Origin: CAYYJR01 sp964472305
GTDB lineage: Bacteria; Armatimonadota; Hebobacteria; CAIYQO01
Reading direction: 5' to 3'
Assembly: GCA_964472305.1 (NCBI GenBank)
Contig: CAYYJR010000023.1
Span: 1 to 59,735 of the forward strand
DNA: 59,735 nucleotides
Shown: in pieces, positions 51,156-59,701 of the stretch
Numbering within the stretch: the first letter of the stretch is position 1
How the letters are laid out: every line of letters begins with the position of its first letter
Made by a program: the position numbers and the translations under genes
The notes under the pieces: model-generated
The model's database searches: none
Told to the model about the DNA's origin: nothing
What the model saw: the letters and a program-made list of their open reading frames with translations, nothing else

Positions 51156-52469
51156 ATGAATAAATATGGGAAATTGTTTGGCGCGGAGCTCAGTTTCGGC
51201 CAACGGATGCGGCAACTGCTACCCGGCACAAACATCGCGTTGATTAAGTATTCGCGCGGTGCTACCGGTCTTGAGTTTGTGGCGGCCGAGGTCGGCTGCT
51301 GGGATCCCGACTATAAAACGGGTAACGGCGTCAACCAGTGGGACCACTACCTGGCCACTATCCGGCGGACGTTTGCCGTCGATGATATCGATGGCGATGG
51401 AGAAAAAGATCGGCTCATCCCCGCGGGCATCATCTGGATGCAGGGTGAAAGCGATGCGCACGAGAAAGAGATTGCGCTTCGGTACCAGGCGAACCTCAAG
51501 CGGTTGATGATGCTGATGCGGGCTTCCCTGCGACAGGATGACCTGCCGGTGGTGATCGGACGGATATCCGACTCGGGGCAGGATGTCGATGGAAAAATTT
51601 GGGACTTTGGCGAGCAGGTCCGGGTGGCACAGCAAGGCTTTGTCAACCAGGATGACCATGCGGTGCTGGTCACCTCCACCGACGGGTATGGTTACTCGGA
51701 TAAATATCATTACAACTCGGCGGGCTTTATTGATCTCGGCATCCAATTTGCTGAAGCGATGGTCGCGTTGATCGGCCGTGACATGAAATTCCCCAACGAA
51801 GGCAACATGCTGATGGTGCGCGAGAAGCAATCGGTCAGCGTGGGGGATTTTCGGGTAAGCACATCCGGTGCGCAGCCAAAGCAGGCAACGCGCGCAACCG
51901 TGAGTTATGAGACGAACGGCCTTGCGATCGTATTTGACTGTACCGATACCGGCATCGTCGGAGATCAACATGGGGACGACAACATCAAGCTCTGGAAAGA
52001 TGACAGCGTCTATATCTGGTTCGATCCCGGCCACACCCACCATGCCGAACACTATCTGATGGTGCAGGTTTCCGCCAGTGGCGCGTGGCTGGACCAGCGC
52101 GATAGCGATCCCAAGTATAACATCGAAGGCCTGGACGCGAAGGTCAGCCGCACCGATACGGGTTGGCGTGCCGAGATCCGGATTCCCTGGAAGGGATTGG
52201 GGGTGCCCGCTCCGCAACCCGGTGATGCGTGGAGCATTAACCTGACGCGCATGGACCAACCGGGTAAAATCGATTTCGCGAACATGGAATCCTCCTCGTG
52301 GGTAGCCTTGCCGGATGGCGATGCCACCGCATTGGATCGCTGGGGTCACCTCGTCTTTGTCGTGGGAACGGATGAAGTGCAATCGAACGTGAATGCGACG
52401 GCACTGCAGGCGATGATGAAGACGCATGAAGTGAGGCAGCAGGTGCTTATCGAGAAGAACACCCGGTAG
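51156..52469 (+). pseudogene. 5'-truncated sialate O-acetylesterase (SASA) with CBM9-like domain
   Basis: The open frame gives 437 residues: the middle and end of a SASA/SGNH esterase (GAELSFGQRM, IWMQGESDAHE, DKYHYNSAGF with the Asp/His pair) followed from about residue 225 by a CBM9-like beta-sandwich (VSVGDFRVSTSG, WRAEIRIPWKGLG). The N-terminal block with the catalytic Ser (GQSNM), signal peptide and about 90 residues is absent, and ATG 51156 has no ribosome binding site. In the same frame the codons back to 51069 read through as family-like sequence (PHGGDFAFDGK) until a stop. It looks like a decayed gene. Confidence 0.65.
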
Positions 52470-52910
52470 ACCTGCTGCCCCATGGATATGATACAGATAC
52501 CAATGGTGAATCCCAGTACGTCCTGACACGGATGGCCGTCCCGGTGGTTGAGTCGGCCCGTTGCTGCGCCTGGAAACGATCATGTACCGGGCAAGCCATC
52601 TCGATACCCCGGCGGTGAAGGTCATGGTTGCGTGATGGATATCCTGTCCTCCTCAACCGACGACCATCGTCTCCCGTACCAAAGCAGGGAGTGCAACCGT
52701 ATCACAACTGGTGTTACATAGGCCGGATGCCCGTGCCACGCCGGCAGCGATGCAGAGTATTGAACGGTATCGGGGGCAGTTCAACTCGCGTTGCGCTGTA
52801 TCAGGTGAAAACGTAGAGATGGGCCGGGATGGAGCCCAATCTCGTTTCAAATATTCGACAGGTATTGCCCGCCGCAAACGAAAAAGGCTTCAGACAGGGA
52901 GAGAGTGACG
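52470..52910. other. Intergenic region with dispersed repeat copy A
   Basis: A 441-base stretch without a supported gene. It contains one copy of an intergenic repeat shared with 56590-56780 and, at its right end, the ribosome binding site (GGGAGAGA) of a short leader peptide. Confidence 0.5.
52497..52670. repeat. Dispersed intergenic repeat, copy A
   Basis: Colinear with 56590-56780: ATACC, then GGTTGAGTCGGC exactly 49 bases later in both, GGCAAG 92-93 bases later, and CTCAACC plus CGACCAT further on. The copies are diverged but share order and spacing. Confidence 0.5.
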
Positions 52911-52967
52911 ATGGATTCAGCAGTTACGCACACCGGCGCGGAAACGGTCACGGGGGCATGCAGATGA
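52911..52967 (+). CDS. Short leader peptide (18 residues)
   Basis: MDSAVTHTGAETVTGACR is encoded behind a good Shine-Dalgarno (GGGAGAG). Its stop overlaps the ATG of the Gfo/Idh gene in the arrangement ATGA (52964-52967). The overlap and ribosome site suggest translational coupling or attenuation. No obvious run of a single regulatory amino acid is present. Confidence 0.4.
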   Translation: MDSAVTHTGAETVTGACR

Positions 52968-54037
52968 AACGCATACGCTGGGGAGTCATCGGCGCGAGCG
53001 GCATTGCCGCGCGGCGGACGATACCGGAATTCATCACCATGGCGCATAACGCGGAGATCGTGTCGGTGATGGGCGTCTCCGCCGAACGGACACAGGCGGT
53101 CGCCGAGCGCTTCAGCGTACCGCACTGGTGCACCTCGGAAGAGGAAATGCTGGCGCAACCAATCGATGCCGTCTATATCGCCTCGCCGCAGCACCTGCAC
53201 TGCGCGCAGGTGATTCACGCGGCTGAGGCAGGCAAGCACATCCTGTGCGAAAAACCCATCGCCATCTGGTTGAATGAGGTGGATGCGATGGAAGCGGCGG
53301 TGCAACAGGCGGGTGTCAAGTTCATGCTCGGCTTCTGCATGCGCAATAATGTCTACCACGCGCAGGCGCGCGCGCTGGTACAGGCGGGGGCGCTCGGGCA
53401 GATGGTGATGGGCCGCGCGCAACTGACCTGCTGGTTTCCGCCCATCCCCGGTGCCTGGCGGCAGGACGCGGCTATCAGCCACGGCGGCTGTCTCATTGAC
53501 ATGGGCACCCACTGCCTGGACCTGCTGGAATGGATCATGGGCACGCGAATCGTGGAGGTGACCGGCTTCCAGGATTTGATGACCCACGCCTATCCCACCC
53601 GCGTCGAGGATGCCTCCACCATTCTCGTCCGTTTCGCCAATGGCGCGCACGGCATCATCGACAACTATTTCAACCTGCCCGACGCCGCCGCGCAAAACAC
53701 GCTGGAACTGCACGGCACGAGAGGCTCCATTCTCGGCCAGGGTACCATCGGTCAGGATCCCACGGGACGGTTGTGCAGCATCATCCAGTCGGAAGAAACC
53801 GGTTACGACGCCAACCAGGTGCGCAGCATGGCGGTGGACCGCCAGGAGTACCGATTGGAAGGCATCGGTCTGTACGGTCAGATGATCACCACCTTCAGCG
53901 ACTGCATTCTGCACGATACTGAACCGCCGTGCACGCTGGCCGATGGCCGCCACTCCGTGCAGGTGGTCAACGCTATATACCAGGCCGTCACCGAACGCCG
54001 CATTGTGCGCGTAGACGACGCGGTGGGGGCGCGGTAA
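52964..54037 (+). CDS. Gfo/Idh/MocA-family oxidoreductase
   Basis: A 357-residue NAD(P)-dependent sugar or polyol oxidoreductase. Rossmann motif WGVIGASGIAARRTIPEF, then IDAVYIASPQHLH and the substrate-side CEKPIAIW, and HGGCLIDMGTHCLDLLEWIMG with the catalytic-region Asp/His. Complete length. The start is ATG 52964 (ATG 52958 two codons earlier is possible) because it overlaps the leader stop and has GGGGG seven bases upstream. Substrate unknown; likely a sugar from the neighbouring polysaccharide-degradation genes. Confidence 0.9.
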   Translation: MKRIRWGVIGASGIAARRTIPEFITMAHNAEIVSVMGVSAERTQAVAERFSVPHWCTSEEEMLAQPIDAVYIASPQHLHCAQVIHAAEAGKHILCEKPIAIWLNEVDAMEAAVQQAGVKFMLGFCMRNNVYHAQARALVQAGALGQMVMGRAQLTCWFPPIPGAWRQDAAISHGGCLIDMGTHCLDLLEWIMGTRIVEVTGFQDLMTHAYPTRVEDASTILVRFANGAHGIIDNYFNLPDAAAQNTLELHGTRGSILGQGTIGQDPTGRLCSIIQSEETGYDANQVRSMAVDRQEYRLEGIGLYGQMITTFSDCILHDTEPPCTLADGRHSVQVVNAIYQAVTERRIVRVDDAVGAR

Positions 54038-54093
54038 TGCCCGTGGTGTTGCCTGCTGCAGAGAACACCACGGGTCGCAGAGAACAGGCACGG

Positions 54094-54825
54094 TTACGCC
54101 GCCGAGCAAGCGCACTCCCGCGCCAGTTGCAGCGCGCGCGGGAAGAGGATGTTATTTTCCAGGTGAATATGCCGGTGTATATCCGCTTCCAGTATCTGTA
54201 ACCCATCGTAGACGGCGCGGAAGGTGGCACAGGCGTCGGCAGGCAGCGCGTAATTCGCGGTGGTCTTCCGCATTGCGTGCAGCACGGCGCCCGCGGCATC
54301 GTGCTCGTCGGCTAACTCGGCGATGGTGACGGTAGCCGTCTCGTCGTATCCGCGCTCCAGCAAGCGCTCGATCGCCGGGAAGGTCACGTCTTCTTCCTTC
54401 TTCAGGTGTACGGTAAGTTCGTGCCGCAGCGCCAGGTATTGCTCCAGCAGCGGCCGCAACACCTCGCCGTGGTTGGGACCATGTACGCGCGTTACCAGCG
54501 TCAGTAATCCTTGCAGACGCGGCATTTCGCTGTGCATATAGGCGTGGTGCGTCTGCACGATGTGGTGCATCAGTTCGGTCAACGGCGCTTGTTGCCAGTT
54601 TGTCTCCGGCATCGCCGCACCGGCGGATTGCGCGATGGCGGTCTGCAACACAGCGATCGCCGTCGCGACCGGTATCCCAGCCTGTGCCGCCGCCTCCGCC
54701 AGCGGCAGCTTGCCGCCGCAGCAATAATCGATGCCCAGCGCTTCCAGCATCCGTAGCGTCACGGGATACGTCGCGGCAATAGCGCTTACCGGCAGTTCAG
54801 GGGTTAACGTCAACGGCTCATTCAT
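54094..54825 (-). CDS. ric: Iron-sulfur cluster repair protein RIC (ScdA/YtfE family)
   Basis: A 243-residue di-iron protein that restores Fe-S clusters damaged by nitric oxide or peroxide. N-terminal DUF542/ScdA domain (YPVTLRMLEALGIDYCCGGK) and a hemerythrin-like bundle with the iron-binding His/Glu set (HHIVQTHHAYMHSEMPRL, LKKEEDVTFP, DEHDAAG, HRHIHLENNILFP). All ligands appear present. ATG 54825 has GGAGG eight bases upstream and is preferred to ATG 54831. A long palindrome lies upstream. It is a fitting companion for the oxygen-sensitive hydrogenase. Confidence 0.93.
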   Translation of the reverse strand: MNEPLTLTPELPVSAIAATYPVTLRMLEALGIDYCCGGKLPLAEAAAQAGIPVATAIAVLQTAIAQSAGAAMPETNWQQAPLTELMHHIVQTHHAYMHSEMPRLQGLLTLVTRVHGPNHGEVLRPLLEQYLALRHELTVHLKKEEDVTFPAIERLLERGYDETATVTIAELADEHDAAGAVLHAMRKTTANYALPADACATFRAVYDGLQILEADIHRHIHLENNILFPRALQLARECACSAA

Positions 54826-54883
54826 GTGCATCTCCTCCCGAGTCCATCACTGTCTAGAGCATACGCCGCGACACGCCCATCGG

Positions 54884-54901
54884 CTACGACAATTGTCATA
54901 G
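54884..54901. promoter_or_regulatory. Palindromic candidate operator upstream of ric
   Basis: CTACGACAATTGTCATAG is an inverted repeat with one mismatched pair. It lies about 60 bases upstream of ric, just downstream of an AT-rich promoter-like stretch (TATACT on the minus strand). It does not match NsrR, NorR or FNR consensus as I know them. Confidence 0.4.
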
Positions 54902-54992
54902 TTTATTAGTATAAGTAATGAATTAATTGGGGTCTGCATGCGGAGTCCAGGAGGTATTTGTTGAAGATCGATCGCACCTGTCACACACAGAA

Positions 54993-55023
54993 GGACGTGA
55001 CAGGCATGAATTCTGTCACGTCC
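54993..55023 (-). terminator. Stem-loop after the ceramidase-like gene
   Basis: GGACGTGACAG and CTGTCACGTCC form an 11-base perfect stem with a nine-base loop. On the minus strand it lies 68 bases beyond the ceramidase-like stop and is followed by TTCTGTGTGTG, so it is a plausible but imperfect terminator. Confidence 0.55.
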
Positions 55024-55090
55024 GTGGATACGTGCTTCAGCCCCTGCTCGATTCGCGTAGACGCGCATAGGCATCGATGCACACGGCCGT

Positions 55091-56560
55091 TCATTCCTTC
55101 CACAACGCATTGATCGCGTCTATCGTCCATTCCGCCAGTTCACGACCGCCGGCAGGGCCGATGGGGGTGCTTGCGGGTACCGCGCCGTAGCTGCGGCCGG
55201 CGATGGCACGCTCGGTGGGAACGTAGGTGCCGCCGCCCACGTGCTGGATCAGGAAGGTTTGCACCGCCTTGCTGCGTGCCTTGATCTGCATGCCGAAGTC
55301 GAGGTAGTACTCGAAGGGATTGCTGGCAAAAACGACATCGCCCAGGCGGAGCACGTGGATCTCGAAGGGAACCGTCGGTTCGGTTTGCTGGCGATGGAAG
55401 CGTACTGCGACGCTTTCGTTCCATATCATCATACGGTAGGCGCCGGTGATGCCGACATACCAGCGAGGTTCCGCGCGCTGTTCGGGGTGTGCCTCCAGTT
55501 CGTTGCGCAGTGTGTCATATTGCACGCGCAAGCGTTCTGCCTCCGCCTGTGCATCCAGCACGTCCTGCTCGGTCAGCAAACGGCGGGAGAGCTGGACCGT
55601 TTCCACCCGGTGAGCGAAGGACGGATTCCATTTCGTTTCCGCTTCGATATAAGGGAGCATGGCGGTCACGGTGTCGGCGATGCGCACGGCGATCTCCTGG
55701 CGCTGGGTGCGACCCGTCAGCCGCCACATGCGCGCTTCGGCCGCTTTCCCGAGCTGGATATGCGGCGACTGGTCGCCCGCTGCGCTGTTTTGCGCCAGCA
55801 CGAACAGCCCCGAACCCAGCCGCCGGCGCAGTTCCTCGCGTGTGTCGTGCCAGTAGTCGGCGCTGAGCTGGAAACTGTGCTCGCTCACCTGCGAGGGACA
55901 GGCAAGGTTGACCACCAGTCCGGTCAGGCGGCATTCGGCATCCCACACGCCCAACACGTTGACGTTATGGTCCTCGTATCCCTCCACGTGGCTGAAGTGC
56001 GGGTCATCGGTGTTGCCATACATGCGGCTTTCACCGCCGAAATAGCTGATACGCCGGTTGCGGCCCACTACCGCCTGTCCCAGTCCGAAGCCGATACGGC
56101 CGGGCGCGCGCTCCGTCCACGCCTGTACTACTGCCTCCGCAATGCGCTGTGAGGCGAAGGCAAGGTAGTCGGTCACCGGCATGACATCCAGTTCGACGCC
56201 TACCCGCATGGTAGGCACGTTGCCGCCGCCGAACTGCTGGTTGTCGCTTGCCACGCGAACTTCCGGCGCGGCGTGGGTGTGGGTGGCGTTGAGAAATACC
56301 AGGGTGGGATCCAGTTCCGGCAGCAGGCGCCGCACCACATCGCGCACCGCGTCGCGCAGCCCGTCAGGTATTGCCACCAGGTCACAACTGACCATCACCG
56401 CCCGCGCCGTCGCCGACTCCAGCGCCAGCGCGGTGGCGGTGATCGGATCCATCACCCCTTCCGATACCCGTGCGTAGAATTGTCCCGTCACCAGCACCGG
56501 CTGGTCGGGCGTCAGATCAACCGACGCCCATCCGACATGCAAGCCATGCACAGCGGTCAT
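55091..56560 (-). CDS. Neutral/alkaline ceramidase-like protein
   Basis: A 489-residue protein of the neutral/alkaline non-lysosomal ceramidase N-terminal domain family. Visible: HVGWASVDLTPDQPVLVTGQ at the start, RAVMVSCDLVAIP, the zinc-binding NATHTHAAPEV, GRNRRISYFGGESRMYG and QNSAAGDQSPH. Such proteins are common in Planctomycetes and Armatimonadota-type genomes, often with unknown substrate. The C-terminal Ig-like domain of true ceramidases seems to be missing or short. No signal peptide. The start is ATG 56560 (GAGG upstream); a GTG at 56566 is possible. Confidence 0.8.
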   Translation of the reverse strand: MTAVHGLHVGWASVDLTPDQPVLVTGQFYARVSEGVMDPITATALALESATARAVMVSCDLVAIPDGLRDAVRDVVRRLLPELDPTLVFLNATHTHAAPEVRVASDNQQFGGGNVPTMRVGVELDVMPVTDYLAFASQRIAEAVVQAWTERAPGRIGFGLGQAVVGRNRRISYFGGESRMYGNTDDPHFSHVEGYEDHNVNVLGVWDAECRLTGLVVNLACPSQVSEHSFQLSADYWHDTREELRRRLGSGLFVLAQNSAAGDQSPHIQLGKAAEARMWRLTGRTQRQEIAVRIADTVTAMLPYIEAETKWNPSFAHRVETVQLSRRLLTEQDVLDAQAEAERLRVQYDTLRNELEAHPEQRAEPRWYVGITGAYRMMIWNESVAVRFHRQQTEPTVPFEIHVLRLGDVVFASNPFEYYLDFGMQIKARSKAVQTFLIQHVGGGTYVPTERAIAGRSYGAVPASTPIGPAGGRELAEWTIDAINALWKE

Positions 56561-56986
56561 ACACACATACCTCTCGTAACCTGGTGCTTATACCAGTTGT
56601 GATTACCGTCATATCCTGTCATGCCGGACGGCGACGGCGGTTGAGTCGGCTTATATTGCCTCTGGTCACGCAGATGCACCCGGCAAGTCGTCTCGAAATC
56701 ATCCTTGCATCCGGTATGGTCCCGACGCGGGATGCATAAAATCGGTATGGGCATCCTGGTCTGCTCAACCACCGACCATATGCCAACTCTATGCATACAG
56801 GTCGCAGCAGAGAACACCTCTGGTATTCGATCGACAACGCAGCAGTGTAGATCGTCCGCGGGTTGGCCGTCAACACCGCGCTATTCAGTTCGAAGGTTTC
56901 GCGGGCATGCATGCCTTCCCCTCTCTTGCCGAACGGCGTAAAAGGCGGCACAATGGGGGAGATATTGTGCGCGGAAGGCGGCGGCG
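56561..56986. other. Divergent intergenic region with repeat copy B
   Basis: A 426-base stretch between divergent genes. It holds the second copy of the dispersed repeat. No gene or RNA is supported. Confidence 0.5.
56590..56780. repeat. Dispersed intergenic repeat, copy B
   Basis: Partner of 52497-52670 with the same ordered landmarks (ATACC, GGTTGAGTCGGC 49 bases later, GGCAAG, CTCAACC, CGACCAT) and about 19 extra bases in the second half. Confidence 0.5.
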
Positions 56987-58150
56987 ATGTATGGTCGATG
57001 GGTGATCGGCTGGTGGCTGGTGATGTTGCTGGCGGCGGTGTGGGCGGGAGCGGCGCCGGTGCGATCAGTCATCATGCTGGTACACGGAGTGAACACGGAT
57101 ACCCGGTCCTACACGCGCTTCAAGGAGCGCATTTGGGCACCGGAACTGGCGGACAGCGCGTTGCTGGAGGTGCACTGGGGACGTGAATCGTGCGTGCACG
57201 CCAGCGGCTCGGTGGGCGAACGCCCGAACTTGGTGGTGGGCATGAGCAACAAGGCGTGGGTGGGCGTCTCCAAGTTGAAGGACGTGACGGCGCAGTGTCG
57301 CCGCATCGTGGGGCCGTCGGTGCCCATTACCGTGCTCTGTCACAGTCAGGGGGCGGTGATCGCGCTGGCGGCACTGCAGGAAGGATTGACGGTCGACAAC
57401 CTGATCATGCTGGGCGCCACGCTGGGCACCGAGAGCGTGCGCACCGGCGCGCGCAACACGCGGTTGGGATTGGCGGCACGCCAGGTGCGCGGTACGGTCT
57501 TCAATCTATGGTCATCCTCCGACCAGACGGTGCAGTTCGCCAAGGGCGGCATCGGCGGGCGCGGATTGCCCGGGCAGATTCCCGATTACACCTCCGGCAA
57601 CTTGCGCGACGTGCGCATTGATAAGGTTGATCACACCGGCGACACCGGCTGGTGGGCGATGGGCTGGTTGCGTCCCGAGTATCATAAATCCTGGCACGGC
57701 GCCACCCGCGACGAAGTCATGGCGGCGTTGCGCGGTCCCGGTCCGACACAGCCGCTCACCACGCAGCAACAAACCGAACTCGCCGCGTTGCAGGACTACG
57801 CCCGGCGTGACACCTTCGCCGGTTGGTTTGGCGAGGGTGATGATGATGCGCTGACCTACACCTTTACGCTGCTGCCCGGTCTGATGAACGGCGTCCATTT
57901 CGATGACAAGGACTGGTGCCAGGCGACCGTTACCTGCCGCGAGGGACGCGTGCGCTGCCGCATTCAGGCCGCGCCATGGTCGCGCTTTGACCGTGGCACC
58001 GCGTGGCGCACGCTGGACGCCGGCCAGACGGCCATGCTCAGCTACGCGCTGGAGGGAATTCACAAGGATGCCATGGTCTTCCTGCAGGTTGAGGGGTTGT
58101 CCACTCCCTTCGCCCGCGCGGAGTGCGCCTTCACCGCGAAGGATCGGTGA
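56987..58150 (+). CDS. Secreted alpha/beta hydrolase
   Basis: A 387-residue exported protein with a signal peptide (WVIGWWLVMLLAAVWAGAA). The alpha/beta hydrolase part has the oxyanion segment VIMLVHGVNTD and nucleophile motif CHSQGAVIAL (Ser in H-S-Q-G). DKVDHTGDTGWW may supply the His. The C-terminal 120 residues look like a separate beta-sandwich. Likely a lipase or esterase of unknown substrate. GGAAGG lies eight bases before the ATG. Confidence 0.75.
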   Translation: MYGRWVIGWWLVMLLAAVWAGAAPVRSVIMLVHGVNTDTRSYTRFKERIWAPELADSALLEVHWGRESCVHASGSVGERPNLVVGMSNKAWVGVSKLKDVTAQCRRIVGPSVPITVLCHSQGAVIALAALQEGLTVDNLIMLGATLGTESVRTGARNTRLGLAARQVRGTVFNLWSSSDQTVQFAKGGIGGRGLPGQIPDYTSGNLRDVRIDKVDHTGDTGWWAMGWLRPEYHKSWHGATRDEVMAALRGPGPTQPLTTQQQTELAALQDYARRDTFAGWFGEGDDDALTYTFTLLPGLMNGVHFDDKDWCQATVTCREGRVRCRIQAAPWSRFDRGTAWRTLDAGQTAMLSYALEGIHKDAMVFLQVEGLSTPFARAECAFTAKDR

Positions 58151-58209
58151 AGGGACAGGCGTAGACACAATGCGCAACGCCTCCCATGACGCGGTTTTCA
58201 TCGCGCGCA

Positions 58210-59211
58210 TTACCGTCGCAGCAAGGGAATAATTTGGTGCGACAGCAATTGGCGTCCGCGGGCGGAGGTGTGCAGGGGATCGACAAACAGTGCCGGATCA
58301 GTGGGATCGAATGTCTGGGGGGGCAACGCATAATACGGCACTCCGTGCGCGCGACCCAGCGCCTGCAATTGTCCCCGCACCCGGGTATAGGCTTTGCCCC
58401 GCATAATCGGCAACGGCACCGGCGGCTCCATGAACACCAACGGCACCCGGTGCTGACGTGCCAGACGAAAGATCCGTACCAGTGCCGTTTGCTCCGGCAG
58501 GGTGATCCGTGGTGGCAGCGTCTGCATTTCCTTCGGCTCGTTCAGTACGCGAAAGCGATCCGGGGGCATGCCGGGAGTAGGTTTGTCCGTGTAACTGCCG
58601 TTGTAGGTTCGCTGCTCGATCAGCGAGCGGGTGAGACATGAGGTGAGCAATACCTCATTGCCTTCCGCGACTGTTAACGCATACAGGTCAGTCAGGCGCA
58701 TGCCATTGCGCCACAGAGTCTGCAACAGTTGCCATTTCAGTGCCGGTGGTGCGGTGTAGAACAGACGGGTATCTTGCAGCTCAGGCGCCTGCATCACGTT
58801 GTACGGATATGCCTCCAGTACGAGCATGCCGACTTTCAGGTGGCGCCGGTTGAGCAGATATTCGAGCAGATCGATCATCAGGTGTGGCTGCAGACCATTA
58901 TACGACAACAGGTATGCGCTTTTTCCCGTGGTTTCTTCGATGCTGCGGACATCATACGCATGCAGGCTGCGGGATGAGCCGATAAACAGATAGTCTACCT
59001 GACGGTGCTGCAGCAACCCGTTAATCCCCAGGGTGGCGGAACAGCAGGCAGACGCGAAGAGGAATTTAATGGTTTGCACCGAGAGAAACAGCAGGAGAAG
59101 GATCAATAGAAAGCGTAGCATCTCACGCCACTGCGCAGCGTGCACGCGATGGGTTTCCATCAATTCCTTTGATAAGTTGTAACGGACCATCGGTTGCGGT
59201 GATACGATCAT
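58210..59211 (-). CDS. Membrane-anchored SGNH/AlgX-DltD-like protein
   Basis: A 333-residue protein with one N-terminal membrane helix (FLLILLLLFLSVQTIKFLFA) and an extracytoplasmic SGNH-like domain: DYLFIGSSRSLHAYDV with the candidate catalytic Ser, EAYPYNVMQAPEL, and DPLHTSARGRQLLSHQ with the Asp/His pair. This is the pattern of DltD and AlgX/AlgJ-type acyltransferases that modify polymers. No MBOAT partner gene is in the window. GGGAG precedes ATG 59211. It converges with the alpha/beta hydrolase gene. Confidence 0.75.
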   Translation of the reverse strand: MIVSPQPMVRYNLSKELMETHRVHAAQWREMLRFLLILLLLFLSVQTIKFLFASACCSATLGINGLLQHRQVDYLFIGSSRSLHAYDVRSIEETTGKSAYLLSYNGLQPHLMIDLLEYLLNRRHLKVGMLVLEAYPYNVMQAPELQDTRLFYTAPPALKWQLLQTLWRNGMRLTDLYALTVAEGNEVLLTSCLTRSLIEQRTYNGSYTDKPTPGMPPDRFRVLNEPKEMQTLPPRITLPEQTALVRIFRLARQHRVPLVFMEPPVPLPIMRGKAYTRVRGQLQALGRAHGVPYYALPPQTFDPTDPALFVDPLHTSARGRQLLSHQIIPLLRR

Positions 59212-59638
59212 CCCATTTCTCCCGGGGCGATGGCGGTGAGTACGGGACGGAGATCCCGCGGACTGCGAGGAGACGTGCCGGGTGAGCACCTCATCCTTGA
59301 CAAGTGATTATACCGGGGCTCTGGATTATTCAAGGGTGAGATTTCCGCGACAAAGTCAGAAAATTGCCGGGCATGTCGATGGAATACAGACTTCTGACGA
59401 GCACCCACCGAGCAGGCGCACCTGGATAGGGATGATGCCTATACATGCATGCTATCCTGCCATCCGAGTCGCACCGTCGTGAAGCGATTTCTTATGCTAT
59501 AATTACTCGGCAAAGTGTCGTGCAAACGTCGTGAAACGATCACACCGGCACCAAGGCGCTGAAAGGCAGTCGCGTCGACTGCATAACGTATCGGCTGCCA
59601 TGTCAGTCGATCAGGATACCGCAAACCAGGAGGAAACC
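59212..59638. other. Promoter and leader region of the terminal small gene
   Basis: A 427-base stretch. The right half carries an extended -10 promoter (59495-59503), two direct repeats and a leader of about 130 bases. I compared the leader with common riboswitch consensus patterns by eye and found none. The left half holds the upstream region of the SGNH-like gene. Confidence 0.45.
59475..59540 (+). promoter_or_regulatory. Extended -10 promoter flanked by 14-base direct repeats
   Basis: TGCTATAAT (59495-59503) is a perfect extended -10. CGTCGTGAAGCGAT (59475-59488) and CGTCGTGAAACGAT (59527-59540) flank it, differing at one base, 52 bases apart. Such placement fits binding of a regulator on both sides of the promoter. 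Confidence 0.5.
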
Positions 59639-59701
59639 ATGCTGATTACCCCGTACCGCGTTAAAAATCCATGGAAAAAGCTTGACCTGTCCCGGCTTTG
59701 A
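59639..59701 (+). CDS. 20-residue peptide gene
   Basis: A 20-codon open frame, product MLITPYRVKNPWKKLDLSRL, behind an ideal AGGAGG seven bases upstream and a strong promoter. The stop overlaps an ATG by one base (TGATG) that opens another frame running off the window, suggesting a leader or coupled pair. The sequence has no known-family hallmark I can name. It might be a leader peptide, a very small protein or a modified-peptide precursor. Confidence 0.45.
   Translation: MLITPYRVKNPWKKLDLSRL

Noticed and set aside
59504..59638. Leader before the terminal peptide as a riboswitch
   Set aside because: By eye it does not match cobalamin, c-di-GMP, SAM, TPP, glycine or fluoride riboswitch cores; a covariance-model search would decide.
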